Positions 8,217-17,417 of a stretch of DNA of 64,000 bases are shown here, piece after piece. Position 1 is the first letter of the stretch. Each line of letters begins with the position of its first letter. Below the pieces are notes generated by a model. That model was given only the letters and a program-made list of their open reading frames with translations, was not told the origin of the DNA and did no database searches. This stretch comes from Schauerella fraxinea (lineage in GTDB: Bacteria; Pseudomonadota; Gammaproteobacteria; Burkholderiales; Burkholderiaceae_B). The position numbers and the translations under genes were made by a program. The DNA lies in contig JAVDKK010000002.1 in the NCBI GenBank assembly GCA_030849945.1, positions 372,001 to 436,000 of the forward strand, given 5' to 3'.

Positions 8217-9418
8217 GCGCGCAGCGCCGCATCGTCATTCTGGGTGCCACCGGTTCGATCGGTGAGAGCACGTTGGACGTGGTCGGCCGTCATCCTGAGC
8301 GCTATCGGGTGCATGCGTTGTCGGCGCATCAGCAGATGGATAAGCTGGCAGTGCAGGCGGCCGCACACGGCGCCGCCGTGGTGATTGTGCCCGACGATGC
8401 TGCGCGTGCGCGCTTTACCGACGCCTGGGGCACGGGTCCCATGCCGGAGATTCGCGTGGGCGCCCAGGCACTGGCCGATACGGCGGCCGACAGCGACAGC
8501 AATACGGTCATGGCCGCCATTGTGGGCGCGGCCGGATTGCCTGCTGCGTTGGCCGCGGCGCGTGCCGGCAAGCGGGTGCTGTTGGCCAACAAGGAAGCAT
8601 TGGTCGCCGCTGGCGGCCTCTTCATGCAGGCCGTGCGCGACAGCGGCGCCGAACTGCTGCCGATCGACAGCGAGCACAACGCGATTTTTCAATGTTTGCC
8701 GCATGGCGGGCAGGCTGGGGCGCCCACCGCGCCCGCACGCGGCGTTCGCCGCTTGATTCTGACCGCTTCAGGCGGCCCGTTTCGCGATCGCGATCCAAAA
8801 TCGCTCGAGGACGTTACCCCGGATCAAGCCTGTGCCCACCCGAACTGGAGCATGGGCCGCAAGATTTCGGTCGATTCGGCCACCATGCTCAATAAAGGGC
8901 TTGAGGTGATCGAGGCGCATTGGCTGTTCGCTATGCCCGCCGATCGGATCGACGTGCTGATTCATCCGCAAAGCACCGTGCATTCGCTGGTCGAATACGA
9001 GGACGGCTCGGTGCTCGCGCAACTGGGGCAACCCGACATGCGCACGCCTATTGCCTACGGACTCGGCTTTCCCGAACGAATTGAAAGCGGGGTGGGTGTG
9101 CTCGATCTGGCGCGCAGCGGCCGGCTTGATTTCGAACAGCCCGATCTTGACCGCTTTCCTTGCCTGGCGTCGGCTTACGCCGCATTGCGGGCCGGGCAGG
9201 GGGCCTGCATCGTGCTGAATGCCGCCAATGAGGTGGCCGTGGACGCGTTCCTCAAAGGCCGGCTGGGTTTCATGGCGATCGCGCGTGTCATTGACGCGGC
9301 GCTGGAGTGGCACGCCGGCCAGCGTTCTGTTACGCTTTCCAGCCTCGAAGACATCCTCGCCCTGGATGTACAGGCGCGCGAATTCGCGGCGCGCCACCGG
9401 TTGGCGAAAGCCGCCTGA
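8213..9418 (+). CDS. dxr: 1-deoxy-D-xylulose 5-phosphate reductoisomerase
   Basis: Second, committed step of the MEP isoprenoid pathway: DXP to 2-C-methylerythritol 4-phosphate with NADPH. The 401 residues begin with the NADPH motif GATGSIGEST (11-20); the catalytic metal site DSEHNAIFQ starts at Asp152, and the substrate loop SMGRKISVDSATMLNKGLE and HPQSTVHSLVEYEDGS follow. The start is a TTG at 8213 that overlaps the cdsA stop codon (TTGA). A perfect AGGAGG six bases upstream supports it. Fosmidomycin is the known inhibitor of this family. Confidence 0.97.
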   Translation: MSAQRRIVILGATGSIGESTLDVVGRHPERYRVHALSAHQQMDKLAVQAAAHGAAVVIVPDDAARARFTDAWGTGPMPEIRVGAQALADTAADSDSNTVMAAIVGAAGLPAALAAARAGKRVLLANKEALVAAGGLFMQAVRDSGAELLPIDSEHNAIFQCLPHGGQAGAPTAPARGVRRLILTASGGPFRDRDPKSLEDVTPDQACAHPNWSMGRKISVDSATMLNKGLEVIEAHWLFAMPADRIDVLIHPQSTVHSLVEYEDGSVLAQLGQPDMRTPIAYGLGFPERIESGVGVLDLARSGRLDFEQPDLDRFPCLASAYAALRAGQGACIVLNAANEVAVDAFLKGRLGFMAIARVIDAALEWHAGQRSVTLSSLEDILALDVQAREFAARHRLAKAA

Positions 9419-9452
9419 TCGTCAACTCCAGCGATAACCACACATTCAATCT

Positions 9453-10784
9453 ATGCTGTTTACCTTACTTGCGTTCGTGGTTGCGCTGGGCGTGCTCATC
9501 ACTTTCCACGAACTCGGTCATTACAGCGTTGCACGTTGGTGCGGCGTGCGCGTGCTGCGCTTTTCCGTCGGCTTCGGGCGCGTGCTCATCAAGCGTGTCG
9601 ATCGCCACGGTACCGAGTGGGCCATTTCGGTGCTGCCGTTGGGCGGCTACGTCAAGATGCAGGACGATCCGCCGCCCGGCGCGACGGCCGCACAACGGGC
9701 CGAATCTTTCAACGCACAGTCTGTCGGGCGCCGATTCGCCATTGTCGCGGCCGGTCCGATCTTCAATCTGGTGCTCGCCGTCGTGCTGTATGCGGCGTTG
9801 AGCATGGCGGGTACCCAAGAGCCGGCCGCCGTGCTGGGGCAACCTGCGCCTGATACGCCTGCGGCGATGGCGGGTGTGGTGCGTGGCGATCGCGTGACGG
9901 CGATCGACGGCCAGTCGATGCGGTCGTGGAATGAGGTACGTTGGGCGTTGCTCGATCGTGCGTCGTCGGGTGGCGCAGCGCGCTTGACGGTGGCCACGGC
10001 CGGTGGTGCCGATCGTGAGCGCGTCTTGAATATCCCTGCCCAGCAACTCGATCCCTCGCTGGGCGATCCGCTGTTGGTCGCCGGCCTGTCGTTGGCCATG
10101 CCTGCGCCTGTGGTGCGCAATGTCATCGCCGGCGGTGCGGGCGAACGCGCAGGGCTGAAGGATGGCGACGTCATCCTGGCGGCAGGCGGTCGCGGCGATC
10201 TGGATAGCCGCATATTGGTGAATATCATTCAGCAGCATCCCGAGCAAGCGTTGCCGTTGTCGGTTCGCCGCGCAGGGCAAACGCTCACATTGGATGTGGT
10301 GCCCGCAGCTGAAACCATCGAAGGCAAGCGCATCGGCCGCCTGAATGTGCAGCTCGGCGGCGACCTCGATATGGTCGAGGTGCGTTATGGCCCTTGGGAA
10401 AGTCTTACACGCGGCGTCACGCGCACGGCCGATACGGCTTGGTTCTCGCTCAAAATGATGGGCCGCATGGTTACCGGCGACGTTTCCTGGCGCAATATCA
10501 GCGGCCCCGTCACGATCGCGGATTACGCCGGCCAAACCGCACGTTTGGGGTGGGCAGCCTACATTGCCTATCTGGCATTGATCAGTATCAGCTTGGGCGT
10601 ATTGAATCTCCTGCCTATCCCCATGTTGGATGGCGGCCATCTGCTGTACTATCTCATCGAAATCGTACGCGGGTCACCGCCGCCAGAGCGTTGGCTCGAC
10701 ATCGGACAACGCGCCGGGCTTGGTTTGCTCGCGGCGCTCATGGGTCTGGCCCTGTTCAACGATCTTTCGCGCTTGTTCGCGTGA
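9453..10784 (+). CDS. rseP: Site-2 zinc protease RseP
   Basis: Intramembrane metalloprotease that cleaves the anti-sigma factor RseA and remnant signal peptides. The zinc motif HELGH (His19, Glu20, His23) is in the first membrane helix, PDZ domains fill roughly residues 115-290, and the third zinc ligand is Asp393 in PMLDGGHLL. Total 443 residues with four membrane segments. No clear Shine-Dalgarno precedes the ATG, so translation may couple to dxr, which ends 34 bases earlier. It sits directly before bamA, as in most beta- and gammaproteobacteria. Confidence 0.96.
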   Translation: MLFTLLAFVVALGVLITFHELGHYSVARWCGVRVLRFSVGFGRVLIKRVDRHGTEWAISVLPLGGYVKMQDDPPPGATAAQRAESFNAQSVGRRFAIVAAGPIFNLVLAVVLYAALSMAGTQEPAAVLGQPAPDTPAAMAGVVRGDRVTAIDGQSMRSWNEVRWALLDRASSGGAARLTVATAGGADRERVLNIPAQQLDPSLGDPLLVAGLSLAMPAPVVRNVIAGGAGERAGLKDGDVILAAGGRGDLDSRILVNIIQQHPEQALPLSVRRAGQTLTLDVVPAAETIEGKRIGRLNVQLGGDLDMVEVRYGPWESLTRGVTRTADTAWFSLKMMGRMVTGDVSWRNISGPVTIADYAGQTARLGWAAYIAYLALISISLGVLNLLPIPMLDGGHLLYYLIEIVRGSPPPERWLDIGQRAGLGLLAALMGLALFNDLSRLFA

Positions 10785-10843
10785 TCCAAAAGGATCCCGC
10801 GTTGTATTCCATTAGCCATTTGCACGACCAAGGATAGTCAAGG

Positions 10844-13177
10844 ATGTCTTTTCGCCGGATCTTTCGTCCCCGCGCGGGCGTGTTGCCAGGCCTTATTGCT
10901 GCGTTGCTCGCTCCCGCGTTGGCGCATGCTTTCGATCCCTTTGTCGTGCGGGACATCCGCGTAGAGGGCATTCAGCGTACCGATGTCGGCACCGTTTTCG
11001 GATATCTGCCGGTCAAGGTCGGTCAGAAATTTTCCGACGCCGAAGCCACCGAAGCCATTCGCCGCCTGTATGGCACGGGTTTTTTCAGCGACGTGCGCAT
11101 CGAAACCGACAACAACGTCGTTGTTGTCGTGGTGCAGGAACGCCCCACGATCGCCTCGATCAACTTCAACGGCATGCGTGAGTTCGACTCCAAGGCGATC
11201 ACGACGTCGTTGCGGCAGGTCGGCTTTGGCGAGGGCCGCACGTTCGACCGCTCGATGCTCGAACGGGCCGAATACGAACTGAAGCAACAATATCTGGGCA
11301 AGGGCAAGTACGGCGTCGAGGTCACCTCCACCGTCACCCCGTTGCCGCGTAACCGCGTCGGCGTCAGTTTTGACGTGTTCGAAGGCGATGTCGCACGCAT
11401 CAAGGATATTCGCATCGTTGGCAACTCGACCTTCTCGCAGAGCGATCTGCTGGAAGAGATCCAGCTGACCACGCCGGGCTGGCTCACGTGGTACACGGAT
11501 ACCGATAAGTACTCGCGCGAGAAGCTCGAGGCCGATATCGACCGCCTGCGCACGTTCTACCTGGATCGCGGCTACCTCGAATTTACGGTCGAGCCGCCCC
11601 AGGTCACGATTTCGCCCGATCGCAAAGATATCTTCATTACGATCACGGTCAACGAGGGCAAGCCCTACAAGGTGCGCAGCGTCAAGCTGGCCGGCAACCT
11701 GCTGGGCCTGGACAAGGAAGTCAACGACCTCGTGCAGATCAAGGCGGGAGAAGTATTCTCGTCCACCAAGACCAATAATTCGGCCAAGGCCATCACTGAC
11801 TACCTGGGCAACCTGGGTTATGCCTTCGCCAACGTCAACCCCAATCCGCAGCTCGATCGCGAAAAGCACGAAGCCGATCTGACGTTCTACGTCGATCCGA
11901 GCCGTCGCGTGTATGTGCGTCGCATCCAGGTGGGTGGCAATACCCGCACGCGTGACGAAGTCGTGCGCCGCGAAATGCGTCAGCAAGAAGCGGCGTGGTA
12001 CGACGCCGGCAACATCAAGATGTCGCGCGACCGCGTCGATCGTCTGGGTTACTTCAACGAAGTCAACGTGGCCACCGACCCGGTGCCGGGCTCGCCCGAC
12101 CAGGTGGACGTCAACGTCGATGTGAAAGAAAAGCCGACTGGCATGATCAACCTGGGTGTGGGCTACGGCTCCACCGAAAAGGCGATCCTCTCTGCAGGGA
12201 TCAGTGAAGACAACGTGTTCGGCAGCGGCAACAACCTGACGCTGCAGTTGAATACCAGCAAGACCAACCGCGCCGCCGTGCTGTCGCACACCAATCCTTA
12301 TTTCACGAAGGATGGCATCAGCCGCACGAGCTCGCTGTACTACCGCGTCACTGAGCCGTACGACAATAACGAAGGCGAGTATCGCGTCAAGGCGATGGGC
12401 TTCGGCACGAACTTCAGTGTGCCGATTACCGAATTCCAGCGCGTGTCGGTGGGCGGTGCTTTCGAGCGCAACGAGATCGGTCTTTACAGCAGCTCGCCGC
12501 AGGCCTACCAGGACTTCGTGCGTGATTATGGCGACAAGACCAACGCCTTCATCTTCACGACCGGCTGGACCAACGATACCCGTGACAGCGCCCTGGCGCC
12601 GACGCGTGGGTCGTACACCCGCCTGAAGGGCGATGTATCGACGCTGGATCTCGAGTACTACCTGCTCACGGCCCAACAACAGTACTACCTGCCGTTGTCG
12701 CGCAACTACACGCTGGCGTTCAATGCGATGGCCGACTACGGCAAGAGCTACAGCAGCAATCCTTACCCCGTGATCAAGAACGTTTATGCCGGTGGTATCG
12801 GCACCGTTCGCGGTTACGAAGGTTCGTCGTTGGGTCCGCGCGATACGCTGACCGGCGACTATATCGGCGGTTCGCGCCGCGTCATCGGTAACGTGCAGCT
12901 GTATCTGCCGTTCCCTGGCGCGAGCAAGGATCGTACGTTGCGTTGGTTCCTGTTCAGCGATGCCGGTCAGGTGTCCGGCGGCAATGGTGCGGGTTGCACC
13001 ACGGGCCGTCCGGGTCGTTCGGTCGAAGATCCTTGCGGTTTCCGCTTCTCGGCGGGTGTGGGCTTGTCCTGGCAATCGCCGTTGGGCCCGCTGCAGATTT
13101 CGTACGGCCGTCCGATCAACGCGAAGGACGGCGACGAGTCGCAGGCCTTCCAGTTCCAGATCGGCACCGGTTTCTAA
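10844..13177 (+). CDS. bamA: Outer membrane protein assembly factor BamA
   Basis: Core of the BAM complex that folds beta-barrel proteins into the outer membrane. The 777 residues start with a signal peptide cleaved after AHA at residue 29. Five POTRA domains follow to about residue 425 (VRDIRVEGIQRTDVGTVF opens POTRA1), then the 16-strand barrel with the loop-6 motif VRGYEGSSLGPRD and a C-terminal aromatic residue (GTGF). AAGGA precedes the ATG. The order rseP-bamA-skp-lpxD-fabZ-lpxA-lpxB couples outer-membrane protein and lipid A assembly. Confidence 0.98.
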   Translation: MSFRRIFRPRAGVLPGLIAALLAPALAHAFDPFVVRDIRVEGIQRTDVGTVFGYLPVKVGQKFSDAEATEAIRRLYGTGFFSDVRIETDNNVVVVVVQERPTIASINFNGMREFDSKAITTSLRQVGFGEGRTFDRSMLERAEYELKQQYLGKGKYGVEVTSTVTPLPRNRVGVSFDVFEGDVARIKDIRIVGNSTFSQSDLLEEIQLTTPGWLTWYTDTDKYSREKLEADIDRLRTFYLDRGYLEFTVEPPQVTISPDRKDIFITITVNEGKPYKVRSVKLAGNLLGLDKEVNDLVQIKAGEVFSSTKTNNSAKAITDYLGNLGYAFANVNPNPQLDREKHEADLTFYVDPSRRVYVRRIQVGGNTRTRDEVVRREMRQQEAAWYDAGNIKMSRDRVDRLGYFNEVNVATDPVPGSPDQVDVNVDVKEKPTGMINLGVGYGSTEKAILSAGISEDNVFGSGNNLTLQLNTSKTNRAAVLSHTNPYFTKDGISRTSSLYYRVTEPYDNNEGEYRVKAMGFGTNFSVPITEFQRVSVGGAFERNEIGLYSSSPQAYQDFVRDYGDKTNAFIFTTGWTNDTRDSALAPTRGSYTRLKGDVSTLDLEYYLLTAQQQYYLPLSRNYTLAFNAMADYGKSYSSNPYPVIKNVYAGGIGTVRGYEGSSLGPRDTLTGDYIGGSRRVIGNVQLYLPFPGASKDRTLRWFLFSDAGQVSGGNGAGCTTGRPGRSVEDPCGFRFSAGVGLSWQSPLGPLQISYGRPINAKDGDESQAFQFQIGTGF

Positions 13178-13248
13178 GCCGGAAAAGCACATAACCGTTT
13201 AGTGGCACAATAGTGTCTTTAGCACTACCCCAATAAGGTGGGATTTTC

Positions 13249-13809
13249 ATGATGTCTGACTTTGCACTCAAAACGTCTTCGTTCTCCGGTAAGCTGCGCG
13301 CTAGCAACTGGGCGCGCGCCGCGGCCCTGTCCGGCGTGCTGGTTCTGGGATCGGCGTTCGCGGTGCCCGCCCAGGCTCAAGCCACGAAGATCGGTTTCGT
13401 CAACACTGAGCGGATCCTGCGCGAATCGGGTCCCGCGAAGGCTGCTCAGTCGAAGATCGAAGCCGAATTCAAGCGCCGCGACGACGAACTCCAACGTCTG
13501 TCGACCAGCCTGCGTTCGCAAGCCGAGAAATTCGATAAAGATGCGCCCGTGCTGTCGGAATCCGACCGCGTGAAGCGCCAGCGCGACCTGAGCAATATCG
13601 ACACGGATCTGCAGCGCAAGCGCCGCGAATTCCAGGAAGATTTCAATCGTCGCCGCAATGAAGAGTTTTCGGGCATCGTCGAGAAGGCCAATGCGGCCAT
13701 CAAGCGTATCGCCGAATCCGAAAACTACGATCTGATCGTGCAGGATGCCGTAACGGTCAGCCCGCGTATCGACATCACCGACCGCGTCATTCAGACGTTG
13801 GGTCGTTAA
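13249..13809 (+). CDS. skp: Periplasmic chaperone Skp (OmpH family)
   Basis: Trimeric periplasmic holdase that carries unfolded outer-membrane proteins to BamA. The 186-residue product has an unusually long N-terminal region before the signal hydrophobic stretch, with predicted cleavage after AVPAQAQ near residue 43. The mature start KIGFVNTERIL is the family signature; residues 60-150 are rich in charged residues and heptads, matching the coiled-coil tentacles. Two in-frame ATGs stand together at the start, behind AAGGTGGG. Position between bamA and lpxD supports the call. Confidence 0.93.
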   Translation: MMSDFALKTSSFSGKLRASNWARAAALSGVLVLGSAFAVPAQAQATKIGFVNTERILRESGPAKAAQSKIEAEFKRRDDELQRLSTSLRSQAEKFDKDAPVLSESDRVKRQRDLSNIDTDLQRKRREFQEDFNRRRNEEFSGIVEKANAAIKRIAESENYDLIVQDAVTVSPRIDITDRVIQTLGR

Positions 13810-13818
13810 TCTCGAACG

Positions 13819-14910
13819 ATGCCTGTCCTGTTGGATCCCGGCCAGGCGCCGGAACTTGCAGCACTCCTCGAGGCCACTGACACCCAAGGGTTGACGTGGC
13901 ACATCGAAGCGAGTGCGAGCCAGGAAAGGGTACGAATCGCCGGTGTGGGCACCTTGGCCCACGCTGGCGAGCACGAACTCGCTTTCCTTACCAACCCCAA
14001 GTATCAACAGCAGTTGGCCTCGACCCGTGCGGCGGCCGTCATCGTCACGCCCGACACGGCGGCGGCATTGGCGGCTGCAGGCGAGCCCGCGTTCGCGCGG
14101 GTGGTCTGCCAACATGCTTATCTGCTCTATGCCCGCATTGCCCAGTGGTTCGATACCGCTCGGCAACCGTTGGCGCAGGCAGGTGTTCACCCGACGGCCA
14201 TCGTCGACCCCTCCGCCAGCATCGACGCCACGGCCAGCATCGGCCCGTATTGCGTTATCGGCGAGCGGGTGCGTGTGGCGGCTGGTGTGGTGATCGGGGC
14301 AGGTAGCGTCATCGCGGCGGATGCAGTGATCGGCGCCCACACGCGGTTTCACCCGCGCGTTACTGTTTATACGGGTGTCACCATCGGCGAGCGCGTCCTG
14401 GTGCACAGCGGTGTCGTGCTCGGCGCCGATGGCTTCGGTCTGGCACCCGATCCCACGCTGGGACGTGGCGCCTGGCGTAAGATTCCCCAATTGGGGAGCG
14501 TCCAGATCGGGGATGACGTCGAGATCGGCGCCAACACAACCATCGACCGCGGGGCGCTCGAAAATACCGAGATCGGTCCCGGCGTGAAGCTGGACAACCA
14601 GATCATGGTGGCGCACAACGTGCGCATCGGCGCGCATACTGCCGTTGCGGCATGTGTGGGCATCGCGGGGTCGACGGTGATCGGCGAACGTTGCACGATC
14701 GGCGGGGCGGCCATGTTGTCGGGCCACCTCACGTTGGGCGACGATGTGCACATCTCGGGCGGTACGGCGGTGACGTCGAATATCGCCCAGCCGGGCCGTT
14801 ACACAGGCGTGTATCCCTATGCGGAACACTCGGTCTGGCAAAAAAATGCCGCCGTCATCCAGCAATTGGGTCATCTGCGCCGTCGCATTCGCGCGCTGGA
14901 ACAGAGGTAA
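13819..14910 (+). CDS. lpxD: UDP-3-O-(3-hydroxyacyl)glucosamine N-acyltransferase
   Basis: Third step of lipid A synthesis, adding the 2-N-linked hydroxyacyl chain from acyl-ACP. The 363 residues comprise an N-terminal uridine-binding domain (to about residue 115) and a left-handed beta helix of hexapeptide repeats (about 120-340). The catalytic histidine is His266 in LDNQIMVAHNVRIG. It begins 9 bases after the skp stop with a poor ribosome binding site, which suggests coupling. Confidence 0.97.
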   Translation: MPVLLDPGQAPELAALLEATDTQGLTWHIEASASQERVRIAGVGTLAHAGEHELAFLTNPKYQQQLASTRAAAVIVTPDTAAALAAAGEPAFARVVCQHAYLLYARIAQWFDTARQPLAQAGVHPTAIVDPSASIDATASIGPYCVIGERVRVAAGVVIGAGSVIAADAVIGAHTRFHPRVTVYTGVTIGERVLVHSGVVLGADGFGLAPDPTLGRGAWRKIPQLGSVQIGDDVEIGANTTIDRGALENTEIGPGVKLDNQIMVAHNVRIGAHTAVAACVGIAGSTVIGERCTIGGAAMLSGHLTLGDDVHISGGTAVTSNIAQPGRYTGVYPYAEHSVWQKNAAVIQQLGHLRRRIRALEQR

Positions 14911-14924
14911 CACTCGAAGGCGCA

Positions 14925-14945
14925 TGCGACCGGGGGCCGGTCGCA
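14925..14945 (+). other. Strong hairpin between lpxD and fabZ
   Basis: TGCGACCGG and CCGGTCGCA form a perfect 9-bp stem with a GGG loop. No T-run follows, so it is not a standard terminator. It could be an mRNA-stabilising or processing hairpin inside the lpx operon; its function is not shown by the sequence. Confidence 0.5.
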
Positions 14946-14979
14946 GCGTAACATTTGATTTGCAAGGTTAAGAGAACGC

Positions 14980-15426
14980 ATGGAACTCGATATCAAGGGG
15001 ATTCTTGAGCGGCTGCCGCATCGTTATCCGATGCTGCTCATCGATCGTGTATTGGAGATGGAAGCGGGCAAACGCATCGTCGCCATCAAGAATGTGTCGA
15101 TCAACGAGCCGTTTTTTCCCGGGCACTTTCCGCATCACCCCGTGATGCCTGGCGTGCTTATCGTCGAGGCGATGGCGCAGGCGGCTGCTTTGTTTTCGTT
15201 TGCCGACGGCGGCGCAGCAGCGTGTTCGAAAACGGCTTATTACCTCGTCGGAATCGACGGTGCGCGCTTCCGCAAGCCGGTCGTTCCGGGCGACCAGCTC
15301 CGCATCGAAGTCGACGCGCTGCGTTTGAGCCGCACGATCTGCAAATACAACGGGCGCGCAACGGTGGATGGTCAGCTCGTGGCCGAAGCCCAATTGATGT
15401 GTGCAATCCGAACATTGGAAGAGTGA
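14980..15426 (+). CDS. fabZ: 3-hydroxyacyl-[acyl-carrier-protein] dehydratase FabZ
   Basis: Dehydrates 3-hydroxyacyl-ACP in fatty acid elongation, competing with LpxA for the C14-type hydroxyacyl-ACP. The 148-residue hot-dog-fold protein has the catalytic His49 in FFPGHFPHHPVMPGVL and Glu63 in IVEAMAQ. The start ATG is followed by MELDIKGILERLPHRYPMLL, the normal FabZ N-terminus. Gap of three bases to lpxA. Confidence 0.98.
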   Translation: MELDIKGILERLPHRYPMLLIDRVLEMEAGKRIVAIKNVSINEPFFPGHFPHHPVMPGVLIVEAMAQAAALFSFADGGAAACSKTAYYLVGIDGARFRKPVVPGDQLRIEVDALRLSRTICKYNGRATVDGQLVAEAQLMCAIRTLEE

Positions 15427-15429
15427 TCG

Positions 15430-16224
15430 ATGGCAGTAAACATCCATCCCACTGCAGTGATCGAAGCCGGTGCCGAGATCGACAGCACGGCGATCATCGG
15501 CCCTTATAGCGTTATCGGCCCCAACGTACGCATTGGTGCCCGTACCGAGATCGGTCCGCATTGCGTGGTCGACGGTCATACCACGCTGGGCTGCGACAAC
15601 CGTTTCTACCGGTTTTGTTCGATCGGCGGCATGCCGCAGGACAAAAAGTACCGCGATGAGCCGACCAAGCTTATTTTTGGCGATCGCAATACGGTGCGCG
15701 AGTTCACGACGTTCAACACCGGCACGGTTCAGGATGGGGGTGAGACGACCATCGGTAACGACAACTGGATCATGGCTTATGTGCATGTGGCGCACGATTG
15801 TCATGTTGGCGACAACACGATTCTCGCCAATGCCGTTCAGTTGGGCGGTCACGTCCGGGTCGGCGATTGGGCGATCCTTGGTGGCTTGTCGGGTGTGCAT
15901 CAGTTCGCGCGCGTCGGCGCCCACAGCATGACGGGCGGCAACAGCTCGCTGATGCAAGACACGCCGCCGTTCGTGCTGGCCGCCGGCAATCCCTGCCGTC
16001 CGGTAGGCATCAACGTCGAAGGATTGAAGCGTCGCGGCTTTACGCCGCCGATGATCACGGCGCTGCGCGACGCGTACAAGATCGTATTCCGGCGCGGGCT
16101 GAAGCTCGACGAGGCATGCGCGCAGATCGCCGCGCGCATGGCCGCCGAGCCCGACGTGGCTGAGCCTTTGAAGGTGTTGCTCGACTTCCTGTCCGTACCC
16201 GGGCGGGGCATCATCCGGCCATGA
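15430..16224 (+). CDS. lpxA: UDP-N-acetylglucosamine acyltransferase
   Basis: First step of lipid A synthesis, transferring a 3-hydroxyacyl chain to the 3-OH of UDP-GlcNAc. The 264 residues form a left-handed beta helix (hexapeptides such as IGPYSV, IGARTE, VGDNTI) with the catalytic base His122 in YVHVAHDCHVG, plus a C-terminal helical domain (about 195-264). Its stop codon overlaps the start of lpxB (ATGA), indicating translational coupling. Confidence 0.98.
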   Translation: MAVNIHPTAVIEAGAEIDSTAIIGPYSVIGPNVRIGARTEIGPHCVVDGHTTLGCDNRFYRFCSIGGMPQDKKYRDEPTKLIFGDRNTVREFTTFNTGTVQDGGETTIGNDNWIMAYVHVAHDCHVGDNTILANAVQLGGHVRVGDWAILGGLSGVHQFARVGAHSMTGGNSSLMQDTPPFVLAAGNPCRPVGINVEGLKRRGFTPPMITALRDAYKIVFRRGLKLDEACAQIAARMAAEPDVAEPLKVLLDFLSVPGRGIIRP

Positions 16225-17417
16225 CAGGACGCATCGCGATGGTGGCGGGTGAGCCGTCGGGCGACTTGCTCGCCGGCCGCATCATTGCCGGACTGCGCCA
16301 CCACGATTCCAGCCTGTCGTACGAAGGCATAGGCGGTCCGCATATGCAATCGCAGGGCATGGAGCTGCGCCATCCGATGGCGGCGCTGACCGTGTTTGGC
16401 TATATCGACGCGTTTCGTCAGATGCCGCGCTTGCTCCACACCTACCGGGATGTGAAAGCGCATTGGCGCGCCAACAAGCCCGATGTGTTTGTGGGCATCG
16501 ATGCGCCTGATTTCAACTTGCGTCTCGAACAGCAACTGCGCGACGCGGGCGTCCCCACGGTGCATTTTGTCGGCCCCTCGATCTGGGCGTGGCGCTACGA
16601 GCGTATCCACAAGATCAAGACGGCGGTGTCGCACATGCTGGTGCTGTTCCCGTTCGAGGAAGAGATATACCGCAAGGAAGGCATTCCGGTTACTTACGTG
16701 GGGCACCCGCTAGCCGGTGCGATCCCCATGGTGCCCGATCGCGCCGCCGCGCGCGCCCGCTTGGGGATCGATCCCGATGTGCCGGTGCTGGCGATTTTGC
16801 CGGGCAGCCGATCGTCCGAAATTCGTATCCTCGCGCCGCGCTTTTTGCAGGCCGCGCAGATCCTGCAGCGGCGCGATCCGCGACTGCAGTGCATCGTGCC
16901 GATGGTCAATGCCGAACGCCGTGCCGAGTTTGAAGCGTTGCTCAAGCAATATCCCGTCAAGGGGCTGCGTTGTATCGCCAGCGACGACGTGCAGCCGCCA
17001 GCGGTGGGCCAAGCGCCACCGGTCGCCTGGACAGCCATGGAAGCCAGCACTGCAGTGCTGGCCGCCAGCGGTACCGCCACGCTCGAAGCGGCGCTTTTTA
17101 AGCGGCCGCTGGTGATCTCGTATGTGCTGTCGCCATGGATGCGCCGTATCATGTCGTGGAAGTCGGGGCAGGAGCGCCCGTACGTACCGTGGATTGGTCT
17201 GCCCAATGTGTTGGCGCGCGATTTCGTGGTGCCCGAGCTGCTGCAAGAGGATGCCAATCCCGAGAAGCTGGCCGAGGCCACATGGCGTGCATTAACGGAC
17301 ACCGCACACGCGGCCGACGTGCAAACACGCTTTACCGAGATGCATCACACCTTGCTGCGCGACACGCCCGCGCTGGCCGCGCAGGCGATCATGGAGGTGG
17401 CGCGTGGATCAAGCTGA
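16221..17417 (+). CDS. lpxB: Lipid-A-disaccharide synthase
   Basis: GT19 glycosyltransferase that condenses lipid X with UDP-2,3-diacylglucosamine to make the lipid A disaccharide at the inner membrane. The 398 residues start with VAGEPSGDLLAG, the family N-terminus, followed by GIGGPHMQSQGMELRHPM, FVGIDAPDFNLRLE and the UDP-binding SGTATLEAAL region near residue 288. It overlaps lpxA by four bases and the GTG start of rnhB by 14. Confidence 0.97.
   Translation: MTGRIAMVAGEPSGDLLAGRIIAGLRHHDSSLSYEGIGGPHMQSQGMELRHPMAALTVFGYIDAFRQMPRLLHTYRDVKAHWRANKPDVFVGIDAPDFNLRLEQQLRDAGVPTVHFVGPSIWAWRYERIHKIKTAVSHMLVLFPFEEEIYRKEGIPVTYVGHPLAGAIPMVPDRAAARARLGIDPDVPVLAILPGSRSSEIRILAPRFLQAAQILQRRDPRLQCIVPMVNAERRAEFEALLKQYPVKGLRCIASDDVQPPAVGQAPPVAWTAMEASTAVLAASGTATLEAALFKRPLVISYVLSPWMRRIMSWKSGQERPYVPWIGLPNVLARDFVVPELLQEDANPEKLAEATWRALTDTAHAADVQTRFTEMHHTLLRDTPALAAQAIMEVARGSS

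Noticed and set aside
9465..10640. Open frame antisense to rseP
   Set aside because: No family resemblance; the sense strand is a complete RseP with HELGH and LDG motifs.
10838..13192. Long open frame (about 784 codons) antisense to bamA
   Set aside because: It mirrors the bamA codon pattern, has no recognisable domain and no ribosome binding site. GC-rich genes with strong third-position bias often leave an open antisense frame.
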